Shown piece after piece: positions 25,404-35,468 of a stretch of DNA of 42,125 bases (its first letter is position 1; each line of letters opens with the position of its first letter). A program made the position numbers and the translations under genes. The notes below the pieces were generated by a model. The model ran no database searches. It saw nothing but the letters and a program-made list of their open reading frames with translations, and was not told the DNA's origin. Source of the stretch: Achromobacter sp. HZ34 (lineage in GTDB: Bacteria > Pseudomonadota > Gammaproteobacteria > Burkholderiales > Burkholderiaceae_B); assembly GCF_002209485.1 (NCBI RefSeq), contig NZ_NJIX01000012.1, positions 1-42,125 of the forward strand, in the 5' to 3' direction.

Positions 25404-26777
25404 ATGGTCTATTCCACACATCACTGGCTTGCCCGCTTCGAGCAAAGCGAAAGACCCGCTTATCTGTTGCTGGCGGAGTTGATCGAGCAGGACGTCGGCG
25501 CGGGCCGCCTGTCGTCGGGCGACCGCCTGCCGCCGTTGCGGCAACTGGCCGAGACGCTGAGCCTGGACTACACCACGGTGGCGCGCGGATACGCCGAGGC
25601 ACGCAAACGCGGCCTGGTCGATTCGCACCCCGGCGCCGGCACCTACGTCAAAGGTGGCAATCCCTCGCTCGCATCGCGCGGCGGCATCAGTGCGGAAATG
25701 AGCATGAACCTGCCGCCCGAGCCCCGCTCACCCGCCCTGCTTTCGCGCATGCGCGAAAGCGCGGCGCGCATATTCACGGAGGACGACTTCTACGGACTGC
25801 TGCGCTACCAGGAATTCGGCGGCACCACGGCCGACCGCGATGCCGGTGCGCGCTGGCTGCGCCGCCAGTTGCCCGGCGTGCGCGGCGAGGACGTACTGGT
25901 CTGTCCCGGCATACACAGCGTGCTGCTGGCGCTGGTGGCCCAACTGGTGCCGGCGGGCGAACTCATGTGTGTCGAAGCGCTGACCTATCCGGGCATCAAG
26001 GCCATCGCCACGCAGTTGGGCATCAAGCTGTTTCCGCTGCACATGGACAAGGACGGCCTGAGCGCCGCGGCGTTCGAAGAGGCCTGCAAGGCTTTGCAGC
26101 CCAAGGCGCTGTATTGCAATCCGACGCTGCAGAATCCCACGGCGGCGACGCTGCCGGCGCGCCGGCGTGAAGAGATCGCCGATGTGGCGCAGCGCTACAA
26201 CGTCGCCATCATCGAAGACGATCCCTACGCCATGCTGCCTTCGCAGATGCCCGAGCCCCTGAGCCTGCTGGCGCCCGAAATCAGCTACTACGTGACAGGG
26301 TTCTCCAAGTGCCTGGGCGCAGGCGTGCGCATCGCGTACGTGAAGGCGCCCGACGCCATGCGGCAGCGCCGGCTGGCGGCGACCTTGCGCGCCTTCACCG
26401 TGATGTCGTCGCCCGTGACCAACGCGCTGGCCACGCGCTGGGTCAATGACGGCACCGCCGAGGCCATGCTGGAAGCGGTGCGGGCGGAGTCGTCGGACCG
26501 CCAGGAACTGGCGCGCAAGCATCTGCAGGGCCTGCGCCTGCAGACCGACCCGGAAGGCTTTCACCTGTGGCTTGAATTACCTTCCGGCGTCGCGCCGCTG
26601 GCGTTTGCGCAACGCATGCGCGAACGGGGCGTCTGGGTCGTCGGCAGCGCGGCGTTCGCGACTGATGGCAATCCGCCGCAAGCGGTGCGCGTCTGCCTGG
26701 GCGGCGCCATGAGCTGGTCGGAATGCGCGGAAGGACTGCAGCTGCTGGCGCGCGAGCTGCGCAACGACGAAGACTAG
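25404..26777 (+). CDS. MocR-type regulator (GntR helix-turn-helix fused to aminotransferase fold)
   Basis: A 457-residue regulator. Residues ~8-80 are a GntR-type winged helix (LLLAELIEQDVGAGRLSSGD, then PPLRQLAETLSLDYTTVAR). From about 110 onward is a class-I aminotransferase-like domain: the PLP-pocket motif CNPTLQNPTAATLP, the aspartate segment IIEDDPYAML and the Schiff-base lysine in VTGFSKCLGAGVR. MocR proteins bind PLP, sense an amine or amino acid, and usually control a neighbouring operon. This gene is divergent from nitB with 407 bp between the two ATGs, and may act on the nit operon in addition to the predicted sigma-54 activator, or control only itself. The start ATG has no strong ribosome site, but the winged helix begins right after it. 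Confidence 0.9.
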   Translation: MVYSTHHWLARFEQSERPAYLLLAELIEQDVGAGRLSSGDRLPPLRQLAETLSLDYTTVARGYAEARKRGLVDSHPGAGTYVKGGNPSLASRGGISAEMSMNLPPEPRSPALLSRMRESAARIFTEDDFYGLLRYQEFGGTTADRDAGARWLRRQLPGVRGEDVLVCPGIHSVLLALVAQLVPAGELMCVEALTYPGIKAIATQLGIKLFPLHMDKDGLSAAAFEEACKALQPKALYCNPTLQNPTAATLPARRREEIADVAQRYNVAIIEDDPYAMLPSQMPEPLSLLAPEISYYVTGFSKCLGAGVRIAYVKAPDAMRQRRLAATLRAFTVMSSPVTNALATRWVNDGTAEAMLEAVRAESSDRQELARKHLQGLRLQTDPEGFHLWLELPSGVAPLAFAQRMRERGVWVVGSAAFATDGNPPQAVRVCLGGAMSWSECAEGLQLLARELRNDED

Positions 26778-26840
26778 GCTGCACCGGCTTCGGTCAGCCG
26801 GCCACCGCCCGTCAGGTCCTGGCCCAGGGGCGGCCCGCGA

Positions 26841-27782
26841 TCAGACGTGGCCAACGTCCAATAGTACCGACTCGAACGCGTGCTGCGCCTCGGCTTCCAT
26901 GAGCGTTGGCAGCAAGGCCGCGCCGCGCACGGCGGCGAGTGCGGGTGCAGACGCCGGCGGGCTCGCGGAAGCGCCGGCCGCCACTGTCCGCAAAGCCCGC
27001 AATGCGTCATCCATGCCTGCCGTGGCCGCGCCCGGCAGCAGGGTCGTCAGGCTGATGCGCCTGACCCCCAGCTCACGCAAGCGCGCCAGCGGCACGCGCC
27101 CCGCGGACGCTGCCGGCGCTAAGCCGGTGCCGGCACTGATCGTCACGGGAATCCGCAACGCGCGGACCAGGCCATCGATCTCCTCTTCCCCGCGCGGCGC
27201 CATGGGCAGGATCAGATCGGCGCCGGCTTCCTCATAGGCCAGCACCCGCGCCAGCACGTCGCCCACGGGCTCGACCGCGCACGCATCGGTGCGCACGATG
27301 ACGAGGAAATTCCCGTCCCGGCGCGCGCGGCAGGCCGCGCGTATCTTGCCGCACATCTCCGCCACGCTGACCACTTCCTTGCCCGCGCCGGTGCCATGGC
27401 GGCGTGGCACGACCTGGTCTTCCAGATTGACGCCAGCCGCGCCGGCCTCTTCGAACAATTCGACCGTATGGAACACGCCGCGCGCATTGCCATAACCGGC
27501 ATCGGCATCCGCGGTGATGGGGATACCCGCCACGCGTACCAGGCGGCGACAGTGCTCGACGCTCTCCGCCAGGCCCAACAGGCCGATGTCCGGCTGGCCC
27601 AGCAAGGCCATGGCCAGCATGGCCCCGCTGATGCAGGTGCTGCGATAGCCGGCACGCTCGACCAGCCGCAGGCTGAAGACATCGTGCACCGCCGGAGCGA
27701 TGATGAAGGACTCTTCCTGCAACTGGCACCGCAATGTGGCGCGCTTGGCAGCGGCATCGGGAATCGACATCACGGCCGTCAT
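26841..27782 (-). CDS. Isocitrate lyase/PEP mutase superfamily enzyme
   Basis: A 313-residue member of the PEP mutase/isocitrate lyase superfamily, enzymes that make or break C-C or C-P bonds next to a carboxylate. Magnesium-binding acidic residues are in DADAGYGNA (D92, D94) and NLEDQ (E121, D122). The catalytic flexible loop, K(K/R)CGH in true lyases, reads RRHGT here (127-131), so the cysteine general acid is absent; this favours a decarboxylase- or hydrolase-like activity (compare oxaloacetate decarboxylase members) over isocitrate or methylisocitrate cleavage. The ATG overlaps the stop of the Bug receptor gene as ATGA, so the two are translated together. The last ~45 residues are Ala-rich. 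The substrate is probably the carboxylate captured by the receptor. Confidence 0.85.
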   Translation of the reverse strand: MTAVMSIPDAAAKRATLRCQLQEESFIIAPAVHDVFSLRLVERAGYRSTCISGAMLAMALLGQPDIGLLGLAESVEHCRRLVRVAGIPITADADAGYGNARGVFHTVELFEEAGAAGVNLEDQVVPRRHGTGAGKEVVSVAEMCGKIRAACRARRDGNFLVIVRTDACAVEPVGDVLARVLAYEEAGADLILPMAPRGEEEIDGLVRALRIPVTISAGTGLAPAASAGRVPLARLRELGVRRISLTTLLPGAATAGMDDALRALRTVAAGASASPPASAPALAAVRGAALLPTLMEAEAQHAFESVLLDVGHV

Positions 27783-28774
27783 TCCTTGGGCATGCTTTCG
27801 GCGAGACGGCGCAGCGTGGCTTCGCGGCTGTCGATCAGGCTGGTCCATTCGGCGCCGCCCAGGTAGTCCAGCACCGGCGCGTCATTACCCGCCTTGCGCA
27901 GGTATTCGGGATCGGCGAGCGTCGCCTTGATCGCCGCATCCAGCTTGGCGACGATAGCGGCCGGTACGCCTGCGGGAACCGCGAACCCGCGCTCGGCCGG
28001 CATCACGTCGTCGAAGCCCTGCTCGCGGGCAGTGGGCACATCGGGGAAGGAGTGTGAGCGTGCGTCGCTCATCTGCGCGATGACCTTCAAGGGCACGGCC
28101 TCCTTGCCGGGGTCGGGCATTTCGCCCGTGGTCACGGCGGCGAAATCGATGTAGCCGCCCAGCAGCGCCGTCTTCGACTGCGCCGTGCCGTTGTAGGGGA
28201 TGTCATTGAGCTTCACGCCCGCCACGTTCTGCAGTTGCAGCAAGGCGAGATGGCCATTGGTGCCCACGCCGTTATGGCCGATCGACAGCGAACCAGGCTT
28301 CGCCTTGAGGGCGGCCACGACATCGCCCAGCGTGTTGTAGCGGCTGTCCTGCCGCGTGACCAGGATGGTGGGATCGGACAGCACGCGCGCGACCAGTTGC
28401 AGCTTGCGCGGGTCGTACTGCGTTTTCTTGTACAAGGGTACGAACGCCATGGCCGGAAGGTTGACCACGCCCAGCGTATAGCCGTCGGGGTTGGCGCGCG
28501 CCACCGACGTGTTGGAGATTTCGCTGGCGGCGCCAGGACGGTTGACGATGACGAAATTGGCCTTGCCGCCAAGATATTTCTGGATGAAGGGCATCATCGT
28601 GCGCGCCATGATGTCCGTTCCGCCGCCGGCCGCGAATCCCACGTAGACCTGGATGGGATGATCCTCGGGCCATTCGGCCAGGGCGGGCGCGGCACTCAGC
28701 GCCAGCAGCAGAGCCGCCGCGGCACGCAGGCGCCGGGGGGCCGGCATGGAAAGTCGAGACAGCGTGGTTCGCAT
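27779..28774 (-). CDS. Periplasmic Bug (TctC) carboxylate-binding receptor
   Basis: A 331-residue tripartite-tricarboxylate-transporter receptor. A Sec signal (LRAAAALLLALSAAPALA, cleavage near residue 33) precedes the mature protein, which has the family blocks VYVGFAAGGGTDIMARTM, NRPGAASEISNTSVARANPDGYTL and GVPAAIVAKLDAAIKA. Such proteins bind dicarboxylates, keto acids or aromatic acids in the periplasm. No TctA/TctB membrane genes are nearby, common for the expanded Bug set in Bordetella, where receptors may share a transporter or act as sensors. ATG 28774 has GAGGGG 6 nt upstream. It is divergent from a LysR gene and coupled to the PEP-mutase-like gene. Confidence 0.93.
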   Translation of the reverse strand: MRTTLSRLSMPAPRRLRAAAALLLALSAAPALAEWPEDHPIQVYVGFAAGGGTDIMARTMMPFIQKYLGGKANFVIVNRPGAASEISNTSVARANPDGYTLGVVNLPAMAFVPLYKKTQYDPRKLQLVARVLSDPTILVTRQDSRYNTLGDVVAALKAKPGSLSIGHNGVGTNGHLALLQLQNVAGVKLNDIPYNGTAQSKTALLGGYIDFAAVTTGEMPDPGKEAVPLKVIAQMSDARSHSFPDVPTAREQGFDDVMPAERGFAVPAGVPAAIVAKLDAAIKATLADPEYLRKAGNDAPVLDYLGGAEWTSLIDSREATLRRLAESMPKE

Positions 28775-28931
28775 GGTTTTCCCCTCATAGGAATGGATGC
28801 GCGGAATGGATGCGGGCGTGGCCCGGGCCAACCGCGCTGAGCCTTGATTGCCCGTGCCAGCACGATACGCAGCGTCGAGCCATTCAAAAAGCGACTTATT
28901 TTCACTGCCAGGCAGTCGCAAAACGAATACC
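28775..28931. promoter_or_regulatory. Divergent region between Bug receptor and LysR genes
   Basis: This 157-bp space must carry both promoters. It holds an AT-rich patch (about 28880-28903), a perfect small palindrome CTGCCAGGCAG at 28905-28915, and outer arms GCGACT (28891-28896) and AGTCGC (28914-28919). These are reasonable places for LysR binding, but none matches a defined consensus. Confidence 0.4.
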
Positions 28932-29846
28932 ATGGCAGCCATGACACTCAAGCAGCTCGAAGCGTTCTACTGGGCGGCCACGCTGGGGAGCTTTTCCCTG
29001 GCAGCCGCACGCCTGCACGTCACGCAGTCATCCCTGTCCAAGCGGATCGCCGAACTGGAGGACGATCTGGCCACTGCCCTGTTCGACCGTACGGGCCAGC
29101 GCGCCATCCCCACCGATGCCGGCCTGCGCCTGCTGGACCATGCGGCACACATGCTGGAGGTTGAAACCCGTATCCGCAGCGACCTCGGCGGCGGTCCCGT
29201 GCGCGGCTCCAGCCGCTTCGGCATCAGCGAGCTGATCGCCACGACCTGGTTTCCCAACTTCGTCGCACGCGTCCAACGCGAACATCCCCATCTTGCGATG
29301 GAGCCCCAGGTCGATCTCACGAACGGACTGCTGCGCAAGCTGGAGCGCGGCGAGCTGGATTTCGCCATCATCCCCGGCCCGGCCGCCTCGGCCGCGCTGG
29401 CCAGCGAGAAGATCGGCGAACTGGAGTACTGCTGGATGGCCGCGCCGCAGCGCCTGGCGAAAGGAACCATGTTGAGAGCGCAGCATTTCCAGGAGCATCC
29501 GGTGATCACCCTCAGCCCGGAGGCCGGCTTGGCACAGGCTTTCGAACGGTGGCTGGCCGCGCAACAGCTGCAAATACCGCGCGCCCTCACCTGCAACAGC
29601 CTGACGGCCCTGATCGCGCTGGTCACGGCGGGCCTGGGCATCAGCTTTTTCCCGCGCCGCTATGTGGAACCGTATGTGCGGGCCGGCAAGCTGGTGGAAC
29701 TGGCGAGCGACCCGCCGCTGCCCCGTCTCACCTACTGCTTCCACTGGCGCGCCGCCGACACGCGGATGGCGGTGGCATCGCTGCGCCGGATCAGCCGCGA
29801 AACCGCCGACTTCACACTCACCGCGCCGCTCGTTCCCGCTCAGTAG
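28932..29846 (+). CDS. LysR-family transcriptional regulator
   Basis: A 304-residue LysR protein, ATG 28932 (another ATG three codons later). The DNA-binding domain is MTLKQLEAFYWAATLGSFSL followed by VTQSSLSKRIAELED (about residues 4-62); the effector domain begins near 85 (SSRFGISELIATTWFPNFVA). It is divergent from the Bug receptor/PEP-mutase-like pair and most likely regulates them in response to the transported acid. No strong ribosome site precedes the start. Confidence 0.9.
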   Translation: MAAMTLKQLEAFYWAATLGSFSLAAARLHVTQSSLSKRIAELEDDLATALFDRTGQRAIPTDAGLRLLDHAAHMLEVETRIRSDLGGGPVRGSSRFGISELIATTWFPNFVARVQREHPHLAMEPQVDLTNGLLRKLERGELDFAIIPGPAASAALASEKIGELEYCWMAAPQRLAKGTMLRAQHFQEHPVITLSPEAGLAQAFERWLAAQQLQIPRALTCNSLTALIALVTAGLGISFFPRRYVEPYVRAGKLVELASDPPLPRLTYCFHWRAADTRMAVASLRRISRETADFTLTAPLVPAQ

Positions 29847-30006
29847 CCGGGTAGCGCCATTTTGTCCCGCTGCGCCCGCTTGCGTCTCATGTCGGCAACA
29901 GGCATCTGGTATGGTTGCGGATAGCGCCGTGCTGTCGCGGTAGCGGTGCGCTTACCCCCGGTTTTCCGCCCCTGTTTTTTTGCCTTATCAGGCACGAGGT
30001 GTCCTC

Positions 30007-30318
30007 ATGCAACGCGATTTCGATCTAGTAGTCACCATTCTCGGCGCGTTCCGCGACGCCGAAGCGTCGACGCTCACCGGCCAGGAAGTGACCAAGGCCG
30101 TGCAGGAACTGGCTGAAGGCGACCTGCCCGCCGCAATGGTCGAGCATCATCTGGAAATCCTGGCCGACGCCGGCCTGGCCAAGAAGCTGACCGAAGGCAC
30201 CACCGGCCAGGACGCCGTCTGGCGCATCACCTGGAAGGGCTACGATGCCCTGGAACAGGACGACGAAGACGAAGAGGAAGAAGAGGAAGAAGACGACCTC
30301 GACTACGACGAAGAGTAA
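30007..30318 (+). CDS. Small DUF2513-like winged-helix protein with acidic tail
   Basis: A 103-residue cytoplasmic protein. ATG 30007 follows GAGGT by about 8 nt; an upstream TTG was rejected. The first ~82 residues (RDFDLVVTILGAFRDAEAST, AAMVEHHLEILADAGLAKKL, WRITWKGYDALEQ) look like the DUF2513 family: a compact winged helix in which a short N-terminal R-D-x-D-L motif is typical. The last ~20 residues are almost all Asp and Glu, encoded by a simple gac/gaa repeat. Such a tail could mimic nucleic acid or bind a basic partner. It is single, with its own strong terminator. Function unknown. Confidence 0.82.
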   Translation: MQRDFDLVVTILGAFRDAEASTLTGQEVTKAVQELAEGDLPAAMVEHHLEILADAGLAKKLTEGTTGQDAVWRITWKGYDALEQDDEDEEEEEEEDDLDYDEE

Positions 30319-30358
30319 GTCGCGGCGGCCTGCCCCGCCCTCTGTCGCGTAGTACGAA

Positions 30359-30388
30359 CCGGCCCTTCACGGGCCGGCTTTTTTTTTT
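30359..30388 (+). terminator. Intrinsic terminator after the DUF2513-like gene
   Basis: A 7-bp all-GC stem (30359-30365 with 30371-30377), a five-base loop, one C and then ten T residues. It is a textbook intrinsic terminator for the plus-strand gene. The last bases of the T-run form part of the stop codon (30387-30389) of the convergent minus-strand gene. Confidence 0.93.
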
Positions 30389-31769
30389 ATTTCTCGGCGG
30401 TGCAGTACTTCGGATTCTTGAGCGTGACCGCATTCTCGGCATGCCCGTCGTCCAGCAGTTGGATGTAGGGGCATCGCATGGACTTGCCGTTGATCTCGAC
30501 GGACTCCATTTGCACCGCCTCCGAGTACTCGTGGGAGATTTCGCCGTTACGCGTATCGCGCAGGTAGACCTCCATATGCACCCGGTCCCAGGAATCGGGC
30601 GGTTCCGACTGGCAGGAAGAAGGATCGCGCGGCAGCAGCCGGTCACCGACGTTCCAGGTAACGTCTGGGTATTCGACGTGGCCATTGTGATAGGTCGGCA
30701 TCACGTAGCAATAGCTGATCTTGCCCTTGCTACGCACAGGCTGGAAAAAGCTCTCGCCCTGCTCGACCTGGACCAGCTTCCCACCTTGCCACTTGGCGAC
30801 AGTGACGAAGTGATCGCAGCAGCCATTGCGCTGGAAATCCCAAACCAGTTTGTTGGCGGCGTCGAAGTTGGGCGAGGTCATGTCTTCCATGGCAGCGGTG
30901 ACGTCTTCCATCTTGCCCGTGCCGGGCTGGTACAGCCAGGCGCTGGTGGGAATGTTGGGACCGGCCGGCAGGAACTGGGCCAGCGTCAGGTCCGGCCAGC
31001 CATCGAAATTGATGTCCGCCGTCTCCGGCACGAAGATGCGGCAGGTGCCTTGCGAATCCGTCGGCAGTGTCTGCACCAGCTTGCCATCCTTGTACAGGCG
31101 GACCTGGGTCACATGCGGCACGTCGGTCGCGCAGTCGCCTGAGGGATCGGGCATGCGGTCCGCGGCGAGGCGGATTTCATAAGGAAAGGCGTGGCCGCCC
31201 GGCGCGGTATTCAAGGTCAGGGGCAGGCTGCGCTTGCCATCCGGGCTGGCCCAGGTACCCGTCCAGCCGGCGCCATCGGTACGCATGTCCCAGCGTCCTG
31301 TCACGGGCTTTTCCTTGCCGGCGGCGGTCTGGTCGTATTCCTGGATGGCCACGCCATTGGCCTGCCAGCTGCCATCGAGCCGCAGCTTCAATATCTTGTT
31401 GGAATCGCAAGGCTCATAGCAGTAGTTGCCGGACACGTGGTCGGCGACACGCTGCAGTTCAACGCGAATATTGCGGTTGGCGATCTTGCCCTGGTAGGAC
31501 GCCGACCAGGCGGGGAACTCCACAGCGGGAGATTTGGGCATGGTCGTCGTCGCGGGCGGGACCGCAAGCGGCGCAGCGGCGGGAGCGGGAGCCGCGGCCG
31601 GAGCCACAGCCGGCGCATGGGCGTGAGCTGCCGTGCCTGGCGACTGCGCGTGCGCGACCGGACCCGCCAGCACGGCGGCGCCCAGCAGCATCAGCCTGGC
31701 ACAACGGCTGGCGCGGCGTATCGAAGCAAAATCCCGCCAGGAACGGCGGCGCGAGATCGGGTTGCTCAT
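30387..31769 (-). CDS. Exported XAC2610-like protein of unknown function
   Basis: A 460-residue secreted or periplasmic protein. A long basic n-region (SRRRSWRDFASIRRASRCAR) precedes a hydrophobic stretch (LMLLGAAVLAGPVAHA), with cleavage near residue 41; a ~40-residue Ala/Pro-rich linker follows. The mature part has paired cysteines (NYCYEPCDS) and an Asp-rich strand DINFDGWPDLTLAQFLPAG, a calcium-binding-loop pattern characteristic of XAC2610-related proteins, then CCDHF and two further cysteines near the C-terminus. It may therefore be a disulfide-stabilised, metal-binding beta protein of the envelope. ATG 31769 was chosen because the signal peptide begins there and AAGAG lies just upstream. 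No neighbour indicates a role. Confidence 0.78.
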   Translation of the reverse strand: MSNPISRRRSWRDFASIRRASRCARLMLLGAAVLAGPVAHAQSPGTAAHAHAPAVAPAAAPAPAAAPLAVPPATTTMPKSPAVEFPAWSASYQGKIANRNIRVELQRVADHVSGNYCYEPCDSNKILKLRLDGSWQANGVAIQEYDQTAAGKEKPVTGRWDMRTDGAGWTGTWASPDGKRSLPLTLNTAPGGHAFPYEIRLAADRMPDPSGDCATDVPHVTQVRLYKDGKLVQTLPTDSQGTCRIFVPETADINFDGWPDLTLAQFLPAGPNIPTSAWLYQPGTGKMEDVTAAMEDMTSPNFDAANKLVWDFQRNGCCDHFVTVAKWQGGKLVQVEQGESFFQPVRSKGKISYCYVMPTYHNGHVEYPDVTWNVGDRLLPRDPSSCQSEPPDSWDRVHMEVYLRDTRNGEISHEYSEAVQMESVEINGKSMRCPYIQLLDDGHAENAVTLKNPKYCTAEK

Positions 31770-31896
31770 GGTGACTCTTATCGTTGTGGTTGAGCATGGG
31801 GATATATCACGCCCACATTGCCGAGAGTTCGACAAATTGTCAGCGGTGCTACGGACGCCGCCGTGTTTCACGGCGACAGTCATCTCGCTGAATGCA

Positions 31897-31921
31897 AATG
31901 GGCGCCGAATCGGCGCCCATT
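31897..31921 (-). terminator. Terminator of the second Bug receptor gene
   Basis: An 11-bp perfect stem (31897-31907 with 31911-31921) with a three-base loop, about 90 bp after the receptor stop. On the minus strand the bases that follow are U-containing (TTTGCATT) but not a full U-run, so efficiency may be moderate. The rest of 31770-32008 is otherwise empty except for the promoter of the XAC2610-like gene. Confidence 0.7.
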
Positions 31922-32008
31922 ATTGGCTCGCAGGAAGCGCGGTCCGTTGCGTGAAACGGCTGGGCCCAGGCAGGCGGCCCCAGCCCTTCCGACGCGCAGT
32001 TCGCCTGC

Positions 32009-32989
32009 TTACTTCTTCGCTTCAGGCTTCAGGATGTCATGCCACTTCTGCGTCTGGTCGGCGATGAAAACCTTGAAATCCGCCGGCTTGTTGCCGCCGG
32101 CATCCGCGCCTATGGTTTCCAGCACCTTCTTCATCTGCGGATCCTGCAGGATCTGCACGACGTCCTGGTACAGCGTCTTTTGCACATCGGCCGGCGTGCC
32201 GGCCGGTACCATCAAGCCGTACCAGGTGGAGAAGGTGTAGCCCGGCAGGCCCGCTTCGTCGATGGCCGGAATGCCGGGGAAGAAACTGCTGGGCTTCTCG
32301 CTGCTGACGCCCAGCGCGCGCACGGTACCGGCCTTGATCTGCGCGATGGCGGAACCACTGGTTTCCAGCGCCATCTGGATCTGGCCGGAGATCAAGTCGG
32401 CCATCATGGGCGCGCCGCCCTTGTAGGGCACGTGCGAGATGTCGATCTTGGCCATGGAACGGAACAGCTCGCCCGCCAGATGCTCGGTGCTGCCGATACC
32501 GGCCGAACCGAAGTTCAGCTTGCCCGGGTTCTGCTTGGCGTAGTCGATCAGCTCCGGCACGGTCTTCACCGGCAGCTTGTTGTTGACGATCAGCAGGTTG
32601 GGCGAGGACGCGACGATGGTGATCGGCGCGAAGTCCTTCTGGAAGTCGTAAGTGAGCTTGTCATAGGTCGACGGCGCGATGGTATGCGCGATGGTGGCCA
32701 GGAACAGCGTATAGCCGTCCGGCTGCGCACGCGCGACATAGGCCGCACCGATGGTGCCGCCGGCGCCGGCGCGATTGTCGACGATGACGGGCTGCTTCAG
32801 CTTTTCGCTGAGCATCTGAGCCAGGGGACGGCCCACCATGTCCGTGGTGCCGCCGGGCGGGAAAGGAATCACCAGGGTGATGGGCTTCTCGGGCCACGCG
32901 GCCTGGGCGCCGGTAGCGGCGGCACACAACACACCAGCGGCCAGCAGCTTCGCCAATGACGACGGTGCAGGCGATATGCCGAATTTCAT
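32009..32989 (-). CDS. Periplasmic Bug (TctC) carboxylate-binding receptor
   Basis: A 326-residue TctC-family receptor with a Sec signal (SSLAKLLAAGVLCAAATGAQA, cleavage near residue 30). Family blocks are ITLVIPFPPGGTTDMVGRPL, DNRAGAGGTIGAAYVARAQP and HVPYKGGAPMMADLISGQ. The start ATG 32989 has a strong GAGGAG 8 nt upstream. It is not related by operon to any permease and is transcribed alone between pckG and the XAC2610-like gene. The ligand is unknown. Compared with the receptor at 27779 it is closer to the family consensus, which suggests a common carboxylate. Confidence 0.94.
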   Translation of the reverse strand: MKFGISPAPSSLAKLLAAGVLCAAATGAQAAWPEKPITLVIPFPPGGTTDMVGRPLAQMLSEKLKQPVIVDNRAGAGGTIGAAYVARAQPDGYTLFLATIAHTIAPSTYDKLTYDFQKDFAPITIVASSPNLLIVNNKLPVKTVPELIDYAKQNPGKLNFGSAGIGSTEHLAGELFRSMAKIDISHVPYKGGAPMMADLISGQIQMALETSGSAIAQIKAGTVRALGVSSEKPSSFFPGIPAIDEAGLPGYTFSTWYGLMVPAGTPADVQKTLYQDVVQILQDPQMKKVLETIGADAGGNKPADFKVFIADQTQKWHDILKPEAKK

Positions 32990-33187
32990 TTTTTTGGCTC
33001 CTCGAGCGGGGTACGCGATCGTTGATCGTTGTTGGGACTTCCGATGGCTGTTCCGCCATTCAGGAAATCAAGTAATACGCGAACCTGCGGGCGGATTGTA
33101 TACCGTGGTGTGCGGATGGCATATCGCCTGGGAGGGTGCGCCTCGCGTACAAACGCTGCTTGCGGCTGAAATCCGGCAACGAATGGC

Positions 33188-33220
33188 AAAAAAAAACGGG
33201 CCGCACATTGTGCGGCCCGT
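33188..33220 (-). terminator. Intrinsic terminator of pckG
   Basis: An 11-bp perfect stem (33196-33206 with 33210-33220), a three-base loop and, on the minus strand, at least eight U residues (A-run from 33188). It lies 22 bp past the pckG stop and should isolate pckG from the downstream receptor gene. Confidence 0.93.
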
Positions 33221-33242
33221 CTTGTCCTGCCTGATCGTCGGA

Positions 33243-35099
<1,857 letters not shown>

Positions 35100-35468
35100 A
35101 GGTCTCATCTCCAGTTGATTTATAAAGTAGGCTTAAAACAGGGACAGGCTTGTGCCTGAATAGAAAAATCTGGACCCTGGCGGCTATCCGGTGCCGGCTC
35201 AACGTTTCGCCATGTGGCATGTGGGTTAGACGGCCATCATACCCGCGCCGCGCGCGGCGCCGTCAACCCGTCCACATGGCGGAAACAGGGGAAACCCCCA
35301 TGCCGAGCCCTGCTGCCCGACGCGCGTGCCCGCGAGATTAAACGTGATCAAGCGAGATTCCGGTGTCAATTTGGGGCAACTCGTCACGAAATTGTCACCC
35401 TGCACGGCTATTTGTGTCGGCGTCGAGCGCCATCCGACGCACGAAATAATTCTGAAGAATTACCCCTC
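35100..35468. other. Divergent intergenic region pckG / transporter
   Basis: This 369-bp space holds two promoters and no convincing gene. It contains a perfect 16-bp GC palindrome (GCGCCGCGCGCGGCGC, 35245-35260) about 145 bp from the pckG start, and a small dyad AATTC-TGAA-GAATT (35448-35461) just in front of the transporter ATG. Either could be an operator; the second overlaps the position of a ribosome site and could affect translation. Confidence 0.4.

Noticed and set aside
26784-26801. Hairpin between the convergent MocR and PEP-mutase-like genes
   Set aside because: Only a 6-bp stem (CCGGCT/AGCCGG) and no U-run on either strand; too weak to call a terminator.
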